In this document: positions 23,625-32,914 of the stretch, piece by piece
Layout of the letters: each line of letters starts with the position of its first letter
How positions within the stretch are numbered: position 1 is the stretch's first letter
NCBI GenBank assembly: GCA_016787805.1
Contig: JAEUTY010000004.1
Location: 1-64,000 of the forward strand
Origin: Flavobacterium sp.
GTDB taxonomy: Bacteria; Bacteroidota; Bacteroidia; Flavobacteriales; Flavobacteriaceae
Direction: 5' to 3'
Length of the DNA stretch: 64,000 nt
Made by a program: the position numbers and the translations under genes
Notes under the pieces: generated by a model
Told to the model about the DNA's origin: nothing
The model's database searches: none
Seen by the model: only the letters and a program-made list of their open reading frames with translations

Positions 23625-25013
23625 TTATAGTGAGTTGTTTTCTTCTGAATTGTTAATTATTTCAATCGCTTTTTTAATTTTTAATTTTTTATTTTTTTCT
23701 ACCATTTTTGCTACAAAAAGATGTTCTACTTTGTGATGTAATGGAACTAAAATAGCAGCAATACTAACTAAGGCTAGTAATATTAATATTGGAGAATGAT
23801 GTGTTATTTTTTCTAAAAAAGGATGTATCAACAAGTTAATAAATTCAAAAACTATTAATAGTGAAACAATTCCTATGTATTTGATTAATTTACTACTAAC
23901 AATAAAACTTTTGGAAACTATAAGATAAATAGAAAGCAATAGCAATATACCAATTGAAATCAATGTGTATTGAATGTTTTGTTTTTTTTCTTCTTCAAGC
24001 TCCTCTTTTTCTTCCGCCAGACTCTTTTGCCTTAATTCTTCGTCAAGCATTATTTTTAAATTATCATTCGAACTATTCTCGGCTAAATAATCCATTATAC
24101 CCATCCTTAACTTTTCAGAATATTTGTAGGCACTATCAATGTTAGCTTTACTGTAAATGTCTAAAAGGATTTCTGCATTTCGAAAATATCCACTTTTTTG
24201 AGTCGTTTTATCAAATGCAGATATCGATTTTTGAGAATAAATTTTTGCCGAATCAATTTTATTCTTATCCAAGAAAAATTGACTTTTAAAATAGTATGAC
24301 CAACCAAGTTGTCCTTTAGAGTTTATTTTTTTTGAAGCTTTAATAGCCATATTATAATAACTTAAAGCTAATTCATCATTCCTAAGTTTTTTATGGATTT
24401 CTGCAAATCCTAAATAGGTATAACCAATATCTTGAAATTTTTTTAACTTTAATGTGAGTTCATATTCTTTTTGAGAATAATAAAGAGATTGCGTTATTTT
24501 ATTGTTATCCAAATATAATTCTGAAAGAGTTTTATAAGCCTCAAGTTTAAGATTGTTATCATTATTTTTTGTAGCTATAGACAAGCTTTTTTGTAATAGA
24601 GAATTTTTTTTATTGAAGTTGTTGTAATGGTAACTTAGTATTATGTTTACATGACCAATTAGCTTATCAGATTTAATTTTTTCAGCAATTTTAAGTGCTT
24701 TTAAACATACTTTTAATCCATCATTGTACTTAATATTTGCGAAATAAAAATAACTAATTTCCTTTAACGCTAAAGTTTCCGCTATTTTATCTTTGCTTTT
24801 ATAAGAATATTTTAGTAATTTCTGAGCAATTTTAGCTCTTTTAAGCTCACTTTCATTAGCAGGTAAATCAAAATATGAAATTATTAAATCTATCTTTTTA
24901 TCACTATTAGTTTCATTTTTTACATTTTTGATAAAACTATCTGTATCGTTTTTTTGACCAAAAAATAGATTTGGAGCAAAAACTAATAGCAATATCAGAT
25001 AAATTTTCTTCAT
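23625..25013 (-). CDS. TPR protein with C-terminal membrane helices
   Basis: Start placed at the ATG at 25013, which begins a signal sequence (MKKIYLILLLVFAPNLFFGQ) and avoids overlap with the nitrilase gene; 462 residues. TPR repeats run from about 60 to 300, a coiled coil rich in Glu/Lys at about 315-345, then about four membrane helices (350-440) and a basic cytoplasmic tail. Proteins built like this are often sensory (TPR histidine kinases and HTH proteins share the N-terminal layout), but no output domain is present. It sits inside the operon, two bases from the dioxygenase gene. Confidence 0.7.
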   Translation of the reverse strand: MKKIYLILLLVFAPNLFFGQKNDTDSFIKNVKNETNSDKKIDLIISYFDLPANESELKRAKIAQKLLKYSYKSKDKIAETLALKEISYFYFANIKYNDGLKVCLKALKIAEKIKSDKLIGHVNIILSYHYNNFNKKNSLLQKSLSIATKNNDNNLKLEAYKTLSELYLDNNKITQSLYYSQKEYELTLKLKKFQDIGYTYLGFAEIHKKLRNDELALSYYNMAIKASKKINSKGQLGWSYYFKSQFFLDKNKIDSAKIYSQKSISAFDKTTQKSGYFRNAEILLDIYSKANIDSAYKYSEKLRMGIMDYLAENSSNDNLKIMLDEELRQKSLAEEKEELEEEKKQNIQYTLISIGILLLLSIYLIVSKSFIVSSKLIKYIGIVSLLIVFEFINLLIHPFLEKITHHSPILILLALVSIAAILVPLHHKVEHLFVAKMVEKNKKLKIKKAIEIINNSEENNSL

Positions 25014-25023
25014 ATATAGTTTC

Positions 25024-26001
25024 TCATTTATTAAACTCCTCATGATTATCAATAAACGTGATTTTTCGGGTGGGAGCTGTATTCACTCTCAAATCAAATA
25101 TATCAAATCGATTGTAATGACCAAGAATATCGTGCATTTGTTTGGGTTGAATGCATTTTTCCAAATCAATATCGGCATAAATCATTCCTTCATCATCAAT
25201 TAAAGGTTGACCGATAACAGCTCCATTCGGACCAATAAATCCAGAGAAAGCGGCATCTTTTCTTTGGGCCAATTCTTCAATTTGTGGTGCTTCAAGTTTT
25301 AAAATATCCACAATTTCTTTGGAAATAGTCGAACATGAAACAATCGTAAATAATTTTCCTTCAAAAGAATGTGCTGCCGCGCGAATTTTAATCGCTTCTG
25401 CCATGTTGTAATCGGGTGGAGCAGTAGGCAACGAAATGTAGTTGGCAATGTGAATCAATTCGCCTTGTGATAATAAAGTAAATCGCGCTAAAGTATTGGT
25501 GTTTTCACCACAAGCTAAGGTTCCGATTGGGCCAATTTCGGTATTATACACTTTTAATGATGAACCATCGCCCGAAGTCCAAGTCAACTTTTCGGCCCAA
25601 GTTGGCACTAATTTGCGGTGTTTTCCGATTAGATTACCTTTATTGTCTATAATTAAATTGGTGTTGTAAATTTCGCCATAACTATCGCCACGCTCGTTAA
25701 TTCCTATAACAATATGCATGTTGTGGTCTTTGGCGGCTTGGTATAAAGGTTGCATAGATGCATCAGTGACGGCAACTGAGTTTTTATACAATTGTTCGTA
25801 CCATTTGCTCCCTTGAACAGGTGTTAACACCCAATTCCAATACGGATAACCGGCTACAAACACTTCTGGGAAAGCTATCAGTTGTGCGCCATTTTGGCTG
25901 GCTTCTTTGACAAATGAAATCGCCTTATCAATAGTTTTTTCAATATTGAGAAAAACAGGTGAGGTTTGAACTGTGGCGGCTTTGAATTTTTTAAACTCCA
26001 T
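25024..26001 (-). CDS. Nitrilase (carbon-nitrogen hydrolase superfamily)
   Basis: Start chosen at 26001 (MEFKKFKAATVQTS), since the longer frame would add 14 residues from a repeat-like upstream segment; 325 residues. The catalytic triad is visible: Glu in FPEVFVAGYPYW, Lys in HRKLVP, Cys in ACGENTN. The GYPYW segment is characteristic of true nitrilases, not amidases. The usual CWEN motif reads CGEN here. It would hydrolyse a nitrile to an acid and ammonia. In this operon it may feed an aromatic acid to the CoA ligase; the nitrile is unknown. Confidence 0.82.
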   Translation of the reverse strand: MEFKKFKAATVQTSPVFLNIEKTIDKAISFVKEASQNGAQLIAFPEVFVAGYPYWNWVLTPVQGSKWYEQLYKNSVAVTDASMQPLYQAAKDHNMHIVIGINERGDSYGEIYNTNLIIDNKGNLIGKHRKLVPTWAEKLTWTSGDGSSLKVYNTEIGPIGTLACGENTNTLARFTLLSQGELIHIANYISLPTAPPDYNMAEAIKIRAAAHSFEGKLFTIVSCSTISKEIVDILKLEAPQIEELAQRKDAAFSGFIGPNGAVIGQPLIDDEGMIYADIDLEKCIQPKQMHDILGHYNRFDIFDLRVNTAPTRKITFIDNHEEFNK

Positions 26002-26012
26002 TTTTATTTTTT

Positions 26013-26024
26013 TGGAACGCGGAT
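26013..26024. repeat. Short dispersed intergenic element (copy 1)
   Basis: TGGAACGCGGAT occurs here and again at 36164-36175, each time just upstream of a minus-strand start in the operon. Further related fragments follow (CACGGATAACCGCAGATT at about 26045-26062). It resembles intergenic elements common in flavobacteria; no function assigned. Confidence 0.4.
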
Positions 26025-26074
26025 GAAACGGATTGCTTTGCAAACACGGATAACCGCAGATTTTGATTGATTTT

Positions 26075-26509
26075 CTACTTCGTACTTTGTATTTCGTACT
26101 TCGTAATTTTACTTTTCATTTCTTCTGAGAAAGGTTCTGCTTTGATGCTTTGTCGATCTTCTTGAATTTTCACGTTGACTAAGGTAACCTCGCCTTCTAA
26201 AACGGTTTGTTCGTTTTGGTTTACAAATTGAAAACCACAAATGATGGAAGACGTTTTTAATTCGTTTACCCAAAGTTTTTTAGTTAGAGTTTCACCAATT
26301 CGTGCAGCATTTTTGAATTGTACTTTCAAATCTACCGTTGGAATTCCGTTGGTTTCGTGCATTTTGGAGAAAGGTCGTTCTAACGCTTCTTCAAACCAAT
26401 CTTCAACCAAATCGTTGAGCATTTCGAGAAAACGAGGATAGAACACAATTCCGGCGTAATCGATGTGTTTGAAACGGATTTTTTCGTGTTTGATGAAAGG
26501 TTGGTTCAT
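26075..26509 (-). CDS. 4-hydroxybenzoyl-CoA thioesterase-like hotdog protein
   Basis: 144 residues with the 4HBT motif (HIDYAGIVFYPRFLEML) in which Asp is the catalytic residue. The predicted job in this operon is to release the free acid from the hydroxylated aryl-CoA (gentisyl-CoA or its amino analogue) before ring cleavage. The start overlaps the preceding stop by one base. The final codons lie in a stretch of short direct repeats (variants of TTCGTACTT on the plus strand), so the C-terminus may be variable. Confidence 0.8.
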   Translation of the reverse strand: MNQPFIKHEKIRFKHIDYAGIVFYPRFLEMLNDLVEDWFEEALERPFSKMHETNGIPTVDLKVQFKNAARIGETLTKKLWVNELKTSSIICGFQFVNQNEQTVLEGEVTLVNVKIQEDRQSIKAEPFSEEMKSKITKYEIQSTK

Positions 26510-28008
26510 TATTGTTTGATGAATTTTGATTGGTATTTTTTTTCTTCTGAAAAAGCTTGAACAAAATAAACTCCATTTGACAAGTTTTCAGTGTTAATCT
26601 GAGTTATATTCTCTGTTAGAGTAAGAATTATTTTGCCCGTTAATTCTGTTATAACAATTTTATCAATAGTAATACCATGTGGGAATTTAAGGTTTATTAA
26701 ATTAGTTGTTGGGTTGGGGTAAATAAATAAGTTTTCTTGTTGGAAAATTGAATTTGATAACTGTTCGGGTGAAAGTTTAATTAACCAAAAATCTGAAAGG
26801 CCAAAATTTTGTTGAACATCTCCATTCGTTGAACCTGTATCACCAGCAACTATATATCCGTTATCAGTTGTTTTTTTAACACAAAAAGCAAAATCATAGT
26901 TAGTTCCTCCTAATAGCTTTTGCCAAAGAAAGTCTCCTGATCCATTAATCTTTGTAAGCCAAATGTCATAATTACCATGATTATTTGAAAAATTATTATT
27001 TGTTGACTCAGAATAACCAATAAATATATATCCTCCGTCAGAATCAGTTTGTATTGAATAATTAAAATCATCACCATTTCCACCATAAGTATTTTGCCAT
27101 TCTACATTTCCAGAAGAGTTTAGTTTTGTAACCATTACATTATTATTCGAAGATGAATTAGTAGTTCCAGATAAAACATAACCTAAATCATTTGTTTGGA
27201 CTATACCATAACCATAATCATTTAATACAGTTCCAATTGACTTTTCCCATTCAATAATTCCGCCAGAATTTATTTTAAGAATCCACATATCACTAGCACC
27301 AATATGTGAAATAATATCTCCATTAGTTGAATTAGAAAATCCAATTAAAATATAACCTCCATCATTTGTTTGCTGTATCTTTTCACCAGTATCATTTCCT
27401 GAACCTCCGTAAGTATTTTGCCATTCTATATTTCCATCAGGAAATAATTTCAAAACCCAATAATCAACCAAACCATGATTTGCTACTAAATTACCATTAT
27501 TAGAGGCTGTTTGGCCAATAACAGCATAACCTCCATCATTAGTTTGAATAGCATCTAAAGCTAAATCTTCCCCAGTTCCTCCATAATTTTTTTGCCAATC
27601 GATATCTCCATTACTATTTAATTTTAATATCAAATAATCATTATTTCCGTGATTAGTTGAATAAGCACCATTGTTTGATTTTGAAAAACCAGACAATATG
27701 AAACCATCATCATTAGTTTGCTGAATGGAATTTATAAATTCTGTGTTAAATCCACCATATGTTTTTTGCCATTCCACAATTCCTAACGAGTTGATTTTTA
27801 TGATTAAAATATCACCATTTCCAAACGACTGAGTCACATTTCCATCATTTGAAGATGTATTCCCAACAACAATATAACCGCCATCAGATGTTTGAGCAAC
27901 ACTTCTAGCATTGTCATAATTAGTACCTCCATACGATTTCTGCCACTCAATTACTGGTGTTTGACAAAAACAGTTAATTGTAAGCAATAAGAATATGAAT
28001 AATTTCAT
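26509..28008 (-). CDS. Seven-repeat T9SS secreted protein
   Basis: 499 residues. Signal peptide (MKLFIFLLLTINCFC), seven repeats of about 58 residues with core EWQKTYGG ... QTNDGGYIVVG ... DYWILKLNSxG, and a C-terminal T9SS sorting domain (IYPNPTTNLINLKF to the end). The fifth repeat is shortened. The repeats suggest a seven-bladed propeller exported to the cell surface. It is embedded in the catabolic operon (5 bases from the upstream gene, 1-base overlap with the thioesterase), which is odd for a secreted protein. Confidence 0.78.
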   Translation of the reverse strand: MKLFIFLLLTINCFCQTPVIEWQKSYGGTNYDNARSVAQTSDGGYIVVGNTSSNDGNVTQSFGNGDILIIKINSLGIVEWQKTYGGFNTEFINSIQQTNDDGFILSGFSKSNNGAYSTNHGNNDYLILKLNSNGDIDWQKNYGGTGEDLALDAIQTNDGGYAVIGQTASNNGNLVANHGLVDYWVLKLFPDGNIEWQNTYGGSGNDTGEKIQQTNDGGYILIGFSNSTNGDIISHIGASDMWILKINSGGIIEWEKSIGTVLNDYGYGIVQTNDLGYVLSGTTNSSSNNNVMVTKLNSSGNVEWQNTYGGNGDDFNYSIQTDSDGGYIFIGYSESTNNNFSNNHGNYDIWLTKINGSGDFLWQKLLGGTNYDFAFCVKKTTDNGYIVAGDTGSTNGDVQQNFGLSDFWLIKLSPEQLSNSIFQQENLFIYPNPTTNLINLKFPHGITIDKIVITELTGKIILTLTENITQINTENLSNGVYFVQAFSEEKKYQSKFIKQ

Positions 28009-28013
28009 AGCTT

Positions 28014-29594
28014 CTAAAATTTATCGACATTAGCTTTCCTCCAAAAGTACAAAAATTCTTTGGGAACTGTAGTTTCATTTAATAAACATCCAGTTGCTAC
28101 TTCGGGAAATATTTCGGCATAAGTTTCTACTTTATTACGGTCAATCCTTGTGGTAACAACATCACGTGTTACATCATCGGGATGCGCCAAGCCAGCTGAC
28201 GCCATTAAATCCATTGCACTTTTCACCGTTTCGTGCTGAAAACGCGCTACGCGAATACTTTTTTCTTCCGGAACTAAACCCTTCATTAAATCAGGGTTTT
28301 GAGTGGCAACCCCGGTTGGACACGTATTATTGTGGCATTCCAACGCCTGAATACAACCCAAAGCAAACATCATTCCGCGAGCTGAATTGCATAAATCTGC
28401 ACCTAATGAAAGAGTACGAACAATATCAAAACCTGAAATCACTTTTCCGCTGGCGATGATTTTGATTTGATCTTTGATTCCAAATCCGTTTAATGCATCG
28501 TAAACAAAGGCAATAGCATCGCGCAAAGGCATTCCAACGTGATCCGAATATTCTTGTGGAGCTGCACCAGTTCCGCCTTCGCCACCATCAACTGTGATAA
28601 AATCGAGATATGTTTTGGTTTCTACCATCGCTTTACAAATGGATAAAAATTCTGATTTATTTCCGATACAGATTTTAATTCCAATTGGTTTTCCTTCAGA
28701 GCCTTTCCGTAATAATTGTACAAATTCCATCAATTCTAATGGATTAGTAAAAGCCGAATGCGTAGGAGGTGAGAGTATGTCTTTTCCTTTGGAAACGAGT
28801 CGAATAGCAGCAATTTCGTCGGTTACTTTTTCTTTGGGAAGAATGCCACCATGACCTGGTTTTGCGCCTTGCGAGAACTTAATCTCAATCATTTTGACGT
28901 TACTTAACGTAGCTCTTTTGACGTATTCGTCGTAATTGAATTTTCCGTCATCAGTACGGCAACTAAAATAGCCTGTTCCGATATTCCACACCACATCGCC
29001 ACCTTGCAAATGATACGGAGATAAACCACCTTCTCCAGTATTATGATAAAATCCGCCTTGTTTAGCGCCATTATTTAAGGCCAAAATGGCGTTTTTACTC
29101 AGCGAACCAAAGCTCATCGCACTGATATTGAACAAACTTGCTTCATAAGGTTGTGTACATTGCGAAGAACCAATTTTGACACGTGGATTTGGATTGACTT
29201 GCGAAAAAGGAATCGCACGGATGCTATGATTGATCCATTCGTAGCCATCTTCATATACGTCTAATTGCGTTCCGAAAGGCATTGAATCGCTTTCTTTTTT
29301 ACTGCGTTGGTAAACCAAACTGCGTTGCAAACGATTAAAAGGCTTGCCATCAGTGTCAGTTTCTATAAAATACTGACGCATTTCGGGTCCAAGTGATTCC
29401 AATAAATAACGCATTCTTCCTAATAGTGGAAAGTTTTTACGAATGGTTTTTTTAGATTGGTACATATCGTACAACCCCATAATTATCAAAGGAATGAATA
29501 TCAATAATAGGAAAACAAATTTCCAATTGACGTAAATTAGGATTCCCGTTAAGGAAAGTATAGTGATGCTTATGATTAGGAATGCTTTTCTCAT
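28014..29594 (-). CDS. FMN-binding glutamate-synthase-like protein
   Basis: 526 residues. Two N-terminal membrane helices (about 5-42), then the glutamate synthase central/FMN barrel: VDGGEGGTGAAP and the 3Fe-4S cysteine pattern C-x5-C-x4-C in CIQALECHNNTC. It has no glutaminase domain, so it is not a complete glutamate synthase. Members of this stand-alone family are common in Bacteroidota and their reaction is unclear. It is tightly placed in the operon (three bases from the upstream gene). Confidence 0.82.
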   Translation of the reverse strand: MRKAFLIISITILSLTGILIYVNWKFVFLLLIFIPLIIMGLYDMYQSKKTIRKNFPLLGRMRYLLESLGPEMRQYFIETDTDGKPFNRLQRSLVYQRSKKESDSMPFGTQLDVYEDGYEWINHSIRAIPFSQVNPNPRVKIGSSQCTQPYEASLFNISAMSFGSLSKNAILALNNGAKQGGFYHNTGEGGLSPYHLQGGDVVWNIGTGYFSCRTDDGKFNYDEYVKRATLSNVKMIEIKFSQGAKPGHGGILPKEKVTDEIAAIRLVSKGKDILSPPTHSAFTNPLELMEFVQLLRKGSEGKPIGIKICIGNKSEFLSICKAMVETKTYLDFITVDGGEGGTGAAPQEYSDHVGMPLRDAIAFVYDALNGFGIKDQIKIIASGKVISGFDIVRTLSLGADLCNSARGMMFALGCIQALECHNNTCPTGVATQNPDLMKGLVPEEKSIRVARFQHETVKSAMDLMASAGLAHPDDVTRDVVTTRIDRNKVETYAEIFPEVATGCLLNETTVPKEFLYFWRKANVDKF

Positions 29595-29597
29595 AAA

Positions 29598-29918
29598 TTA
29601 ATCCATCATAAAGTTAGTAAACATATCTATTAATACTCCCAAAAAGGAAATACTTACGCCTAAAATAAACAAAGCCAGCGTTTTTTGATAATATTTTTCA
29701 GCCATTTGATTTGGGTAGTTCATTTTTAAAATTCTAGCAAGTACTATTATCAAACAAGAAATACCTATTAAAATACAAACTCCAATAAAATAGGCATTCA
29801 AATCGCTACTGTCATTTTCTGCTTTTACAAATGAAGCAGCAAAATTTAAAATGAAACCCAAAATAATTCCAGTTGCTGTAACTAGAGGTTGGCGAAATGT
29901 TTGAATTTTATCTTCCAT
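29598..29918 (-). CDS. Small three-helix membrane protein, hypothetical
   Basis: 106 residues with hydrophobic segments at about 10-32, 42-62 and 80-103. No family recognised. It lies between the amine oxidase and the glutamate-synthase-like gene with spacers of three to four bases, so it is part of the operon. Confidence 0.6.
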   Translation of the reverse strand: MEDKIQTFRQPLVTATGIILGFILNFAASFVKAENDSSDLNAYFIGVCILIGISCLIIVLARILKMNYPNQMAEKYYQKTLALFILGVSISFLGVLIDMFTNFMMD

Positions 29919-29922
29919 TGGT

Positions 29923-31284
29923 TTATTGTAAATCTATTATTTTATTTGCTTCTCTAATTCCGCTCAAATAAGCTCCATGAACAGTAGAGTAATAATCAAC
30001 ATTGGTATGTTCGCCTGCGAAAAACACTTTATCGTTGACTTCTTCAGCTAAATCGTCAAAATGTTGCATTTCTGTTTCTATTGCGGTGTAAGAATAAGAG
30101 CCAAAGGTATTTTCATTGTTATGCCATTTTGTTCTTAATAAATGAGTTGGATTTGGAATGGTAGAACCATAAATATCTTGCAAATGAGACATTATTTCAT
30201 CTATTATTGCACTGTCTGACATCGATTCTGTTAGTCGACCATAATCTGCGTAAGCAAAAGTCATTAAGGCATTTACATTTGGGTGAAATTTTTTGACATT
30301 TACAAAATAATTAAACTTATCACGAATTTCAGGAGTATAAGAAATGTATTGAACATCATCCCAAAATGCAGTATCCCAAGTAAGTAAAAATTTGTTTACA
30401 CAATTCATTCCCACTTTTTGAATTGCATTTTGCTTTGCTATTGGTAAACTAGGAATAAATTGAATACTATTGTTCTTTAATACTCCCAATGGAACAGTCA
30501 CCATCACATAATCTGACTCTGAAGTTAAACCATTATGTGTAATTTTAACTTTAGTATCTGAATAATCTACTTTGGAAACTCTTTGATTTAATTGAATATT
30601 TAGTCCATTTGCTAAATAATTGGCAATCATGTCAAAACCATTTGTAGCAATTTTTTCAGCACCTCCAAACTCTTCTCCTTCATTGTATAATAAAGAAGAC
30701 AGTTGATTTAAATCGCCACAATCAAATGTTACATAAGTTGAAAGCAGGAATTTCCATAGCCGATCATTGATTTTATCAGGATGCAAATTAGCAAAAACAG
30801 TTTCAAAACTTTGATTGTCATTTCCGCTATTCATCATCGAATTTAAAATCGAATACAATTCACCTTCAGCACTATCATATACACTACTATTTCTTAAAAC
30901 ACCGCTAATATCATATGATTTTCGGCTCTCATCCAATGTTTCAAAAGTATTCATTCCTGCTTGCTGAGCCAATGACGTAATTGGGTTTCCATCAATTCCA
31001 TGAATCCAACTTGCACCTTCGTCAAAACCAATTCCTAAACTTCTGTTAGTTCTTAATCGTCCACCTACTTTTTCTTGAGCTTCCAAGACAATTACATTAA
31101 ATCCACTTTCTTTTAGCTTTTTGGCAGCAATTAAACCCGAAATCCCTGCACCAATTACAATCACTGTTTTACCATTAGATGTATTGTTACCCTCATTATT
31201 GCAAGCACTTGCTAAAATAGTAGGCGTTAAAACTAGAAGAGGCAATCCTGTTAAGGCATCCTTAATAAATTTTCTTCTTTGCAT
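29923..31284 (-). CDS. Flavin monoamine oxidase family protein, exported
   Basis: 453 residues. The N-terminus (MQRRKFIKDALTGLP then a Cys in ILASAC) looks like a twin-arginine signal with a lipobox. Then comes the FAD-binding fold VIVIGAGISGLIAAK, GGRLRT, a GASWIHG loop, and the C-terminal FAGEHTN typical of amine oxidases of the polyamine/Trp monooxygenase group. It should oxidise an amine with O2, probably folded before export. In the operon it could deaminate an aromatic or aliphatic amine. Substrate unknown. Confidence 0.8.
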   Translation of the reverse strand: MQRRKFIKDALTGLPLLVLTPTILASACNNEGNNTSNGKTVIVIGAGISGLIAAKKLKESGFNVIVLEAQEKVGGRLRTNRSLGIGFDEGASWIHGIDGNPITSLAQQAGMNTFETLDESRKSYDISGVLRNSSVYDSAEGELYSILNSMMNSGNDNQSFETVFANLHPDKINDRLWKFLLSTYVTFDCGDLNQLSSLLYNEGEEFGGAEKIATNGFDMIANYLANGLNIQLNQRVSKVDYSDTKVKITHNGLTSESDYVMVTVPLGVLKNNSIQFIPSLPIAKQNAIQKVGMNCVNKFLLTWDTAFWDDVQYISYTPEIRDKFNYFVNVKKFHPNVNALMTFAYADYGRLTESMSDSAIIDEIMSHLQDIYGSTIPNPTHLLRTKWHNNENTFGSYSYTAIETEMQHFDDLAEEVNDKVFFAGEHTNVDYYSTVHGAYLSGIREANKIIDLQ

Positions 31285-31285
31285 A

Positions 31286-32875
31286 TTATTTCAATTTAAA
31301 CCTTTGGATTTTTCCTGTTTCTGTTTTTGGCAAACTTTCGGTAAAATTGATCACTCTTGGGTATTTATAAGGCGCAGCTACTTCTTTAAACCAGTGTTGA
31401 ATACGGTTTTTCATTGCGTCTGTTGCTTTAGATTGGTCTTTCAAAACAATATGTGCACATACGAGCATTCCGCGTTCTTCATCGGGCAAACCAACCACTG
31501 CACATTCTAAAATATCGTCATGCGTTAATAACACACTTTCAACCTCAATAGCAGCTATATTGTATCCAGCCGAAATAATCATATCATCGCCTCGCGCTAC
31601 AAACCAAAAGTAGCCGTCTTCGTCTTGACGAAAAATGTCGCCAGTAATGTTCCAACCATTTTCAACGTATTCTTTTTGCTTGTCTATTCGATTGAGGTAT
31701 TTGCAGCCTGTAATTCCACGTACAGCGAGTCTTCCAGCTTCATTTCGTGGCAATTCGTTACCTTTTGCATCCACAATTTTGGCTTCATAACCAGTAATTG
31801 CAATACCAGTTGCACCAGGCTTCATGTTTTCTTTATTAGAAGAAATGAAAATGTGCAAAATTTCAGTTGAACCAATTCCGTCAATAATTTTCAATCCTGT
31901 AGCGTCGAACCAATCTTGCCAAACTTTTAAAGGCAATGTCTCGCCAGCTGAAACACAATTTCGCAAGCTAGAAATATCAAATTCTTTTACTTTGGAAGTG
32001 ATGATGCGCCATGCAGTAGGAGCAGTGAAGCAGGTTGTGATTTTATGTTCTTGAATGGCTTTGAGCAATAAATCGGGGCTAGGTTTTTCTATCAGAAATG
32101 TTGAAGCTCCAAAATACATTGGGAATAAAACTAATCCACCCAAACCAAAAGTAAAACCAATTGGTGGACTTCCAGCAAAAATATCATTTGGTGTTGGCTT
32201 TAATGAATATTGCGGAAAACATTCACAAATGTTTAATATGTCTTTATGAAAATGAGCCGTCATTTTAGGCAAACCTGTAGTTCCAGAAGTAAAGCCAATT
32301 AAAGCTACTGAATCGGCTTTAGAATGGTAATTATCAAAGGTTTTAGGCTTAGAACGCATCAAACTTTCTAATTGCGAATTACCATAAAAGCAAGTTTGTT
32401 GTAAAAATGTTGATTTTACCAAATGTATTTCTTCTTCCAACTCTTTATCGCACAACGCATGTGAAATTTCGGCACAGTCAATAATAGTCGTTAATTCTTT
32501 TGAGCGAAGTAAAGGCATAGTTGCTACAACAATTCCGCCCGCTTTTAAAATGGCATACCAACAAGCAACCATCATTGGATTATTAGCAGAACGAATGAGT
32601 ACGCGATTGCCTGATTTCAAACCTAAATCATCCACTAAAACATGTGCGATTTGATTGGCTTTTTCAAACAATTCTTGGTACGTCCAAGTTGTTTCAAAAG
32701 TGCGAATACAAATAGCATTGCCGTTATCATTTTCAATATGATAATCCAATAATCGATCCACACAATTTAGCATTTCAGAATGCTGAAATTGAGGTAAATC
32801 GGTAAAAATATAATTCGGTTGCAAGTCGGTACTTGGCAAATTATCGTGAGCAAAAGAATCGTCGTAGTGTTTCAT
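31286..32875 (-). CDS. Aryl-CoA ligase (2-aminobenzoate/salicylate-CoA ligase type)
   Basis: 529 residues of the ANL adenylate-forming family, benzoate/2-aminobenzoate-CoA ligase branch: P-loop GFTSGTTGLPKM (about 195), GIGSTE near 340, the hinge region GDDMIISAGYNI, and the C-terminal catalytic Lys in LPKTETGKIQ. It activates an aromatic acid to its CoA ester with ATP. The fused aryl-CoA 5-hydroxylase two genes away fits salicylate or anthranilate as substrate. One base separates it from the amine oxidase gene. Confidence 0.83.
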   Translation of the reverse strand: MKHYDDSFAHDNLPSTDLQPNYIFTDLPQFQHSEMLNCVDRLLDYHIENDNGNAICIRTFETTWTYQELFEKANQIAHVLVDDLGLKSGNRVLIRSANNPMMVACWYAILKAGGIVVATMPLLRSKELTTIIDCAEISHALCDKELEEEIHLVKSTFLQQTCFYGNSQLESLMRSKPKTFDNYHSKADSVALIGFTSGTTGLPKMTAHFHKDILNICECFPQYSLKPTPNDIFAGSPPIGFTFGLGGLVLFPMYFGASTFLIEKPSPDLLLKAIQEHKITTCFTAPTAWRIITSKVKEFDISSLRNCVSAGETLPLKVWQDWFDATGLKIIDGIGSTEILHIFISSNKENMKPGATGIAITGYEAKIVDAKGNELPRNEAGRLAVRGITGCKYLNRIDKQKEYVENGWNITGDIFRQDEDGYFWFVARGDDMIISAGYNIAAIEVESVLLTHDDILECAVVGLPDEERGMLVCAHIVLKDQSKATDAMKNRIQHWFKEVAAPYKYPRVINFTESLPKTETGKIQRFKLK

Positions 32876-32914
32876 TTATAGCTACTTAATGGCTAAGCAA
32901 TTGAGTTGCAGAGC

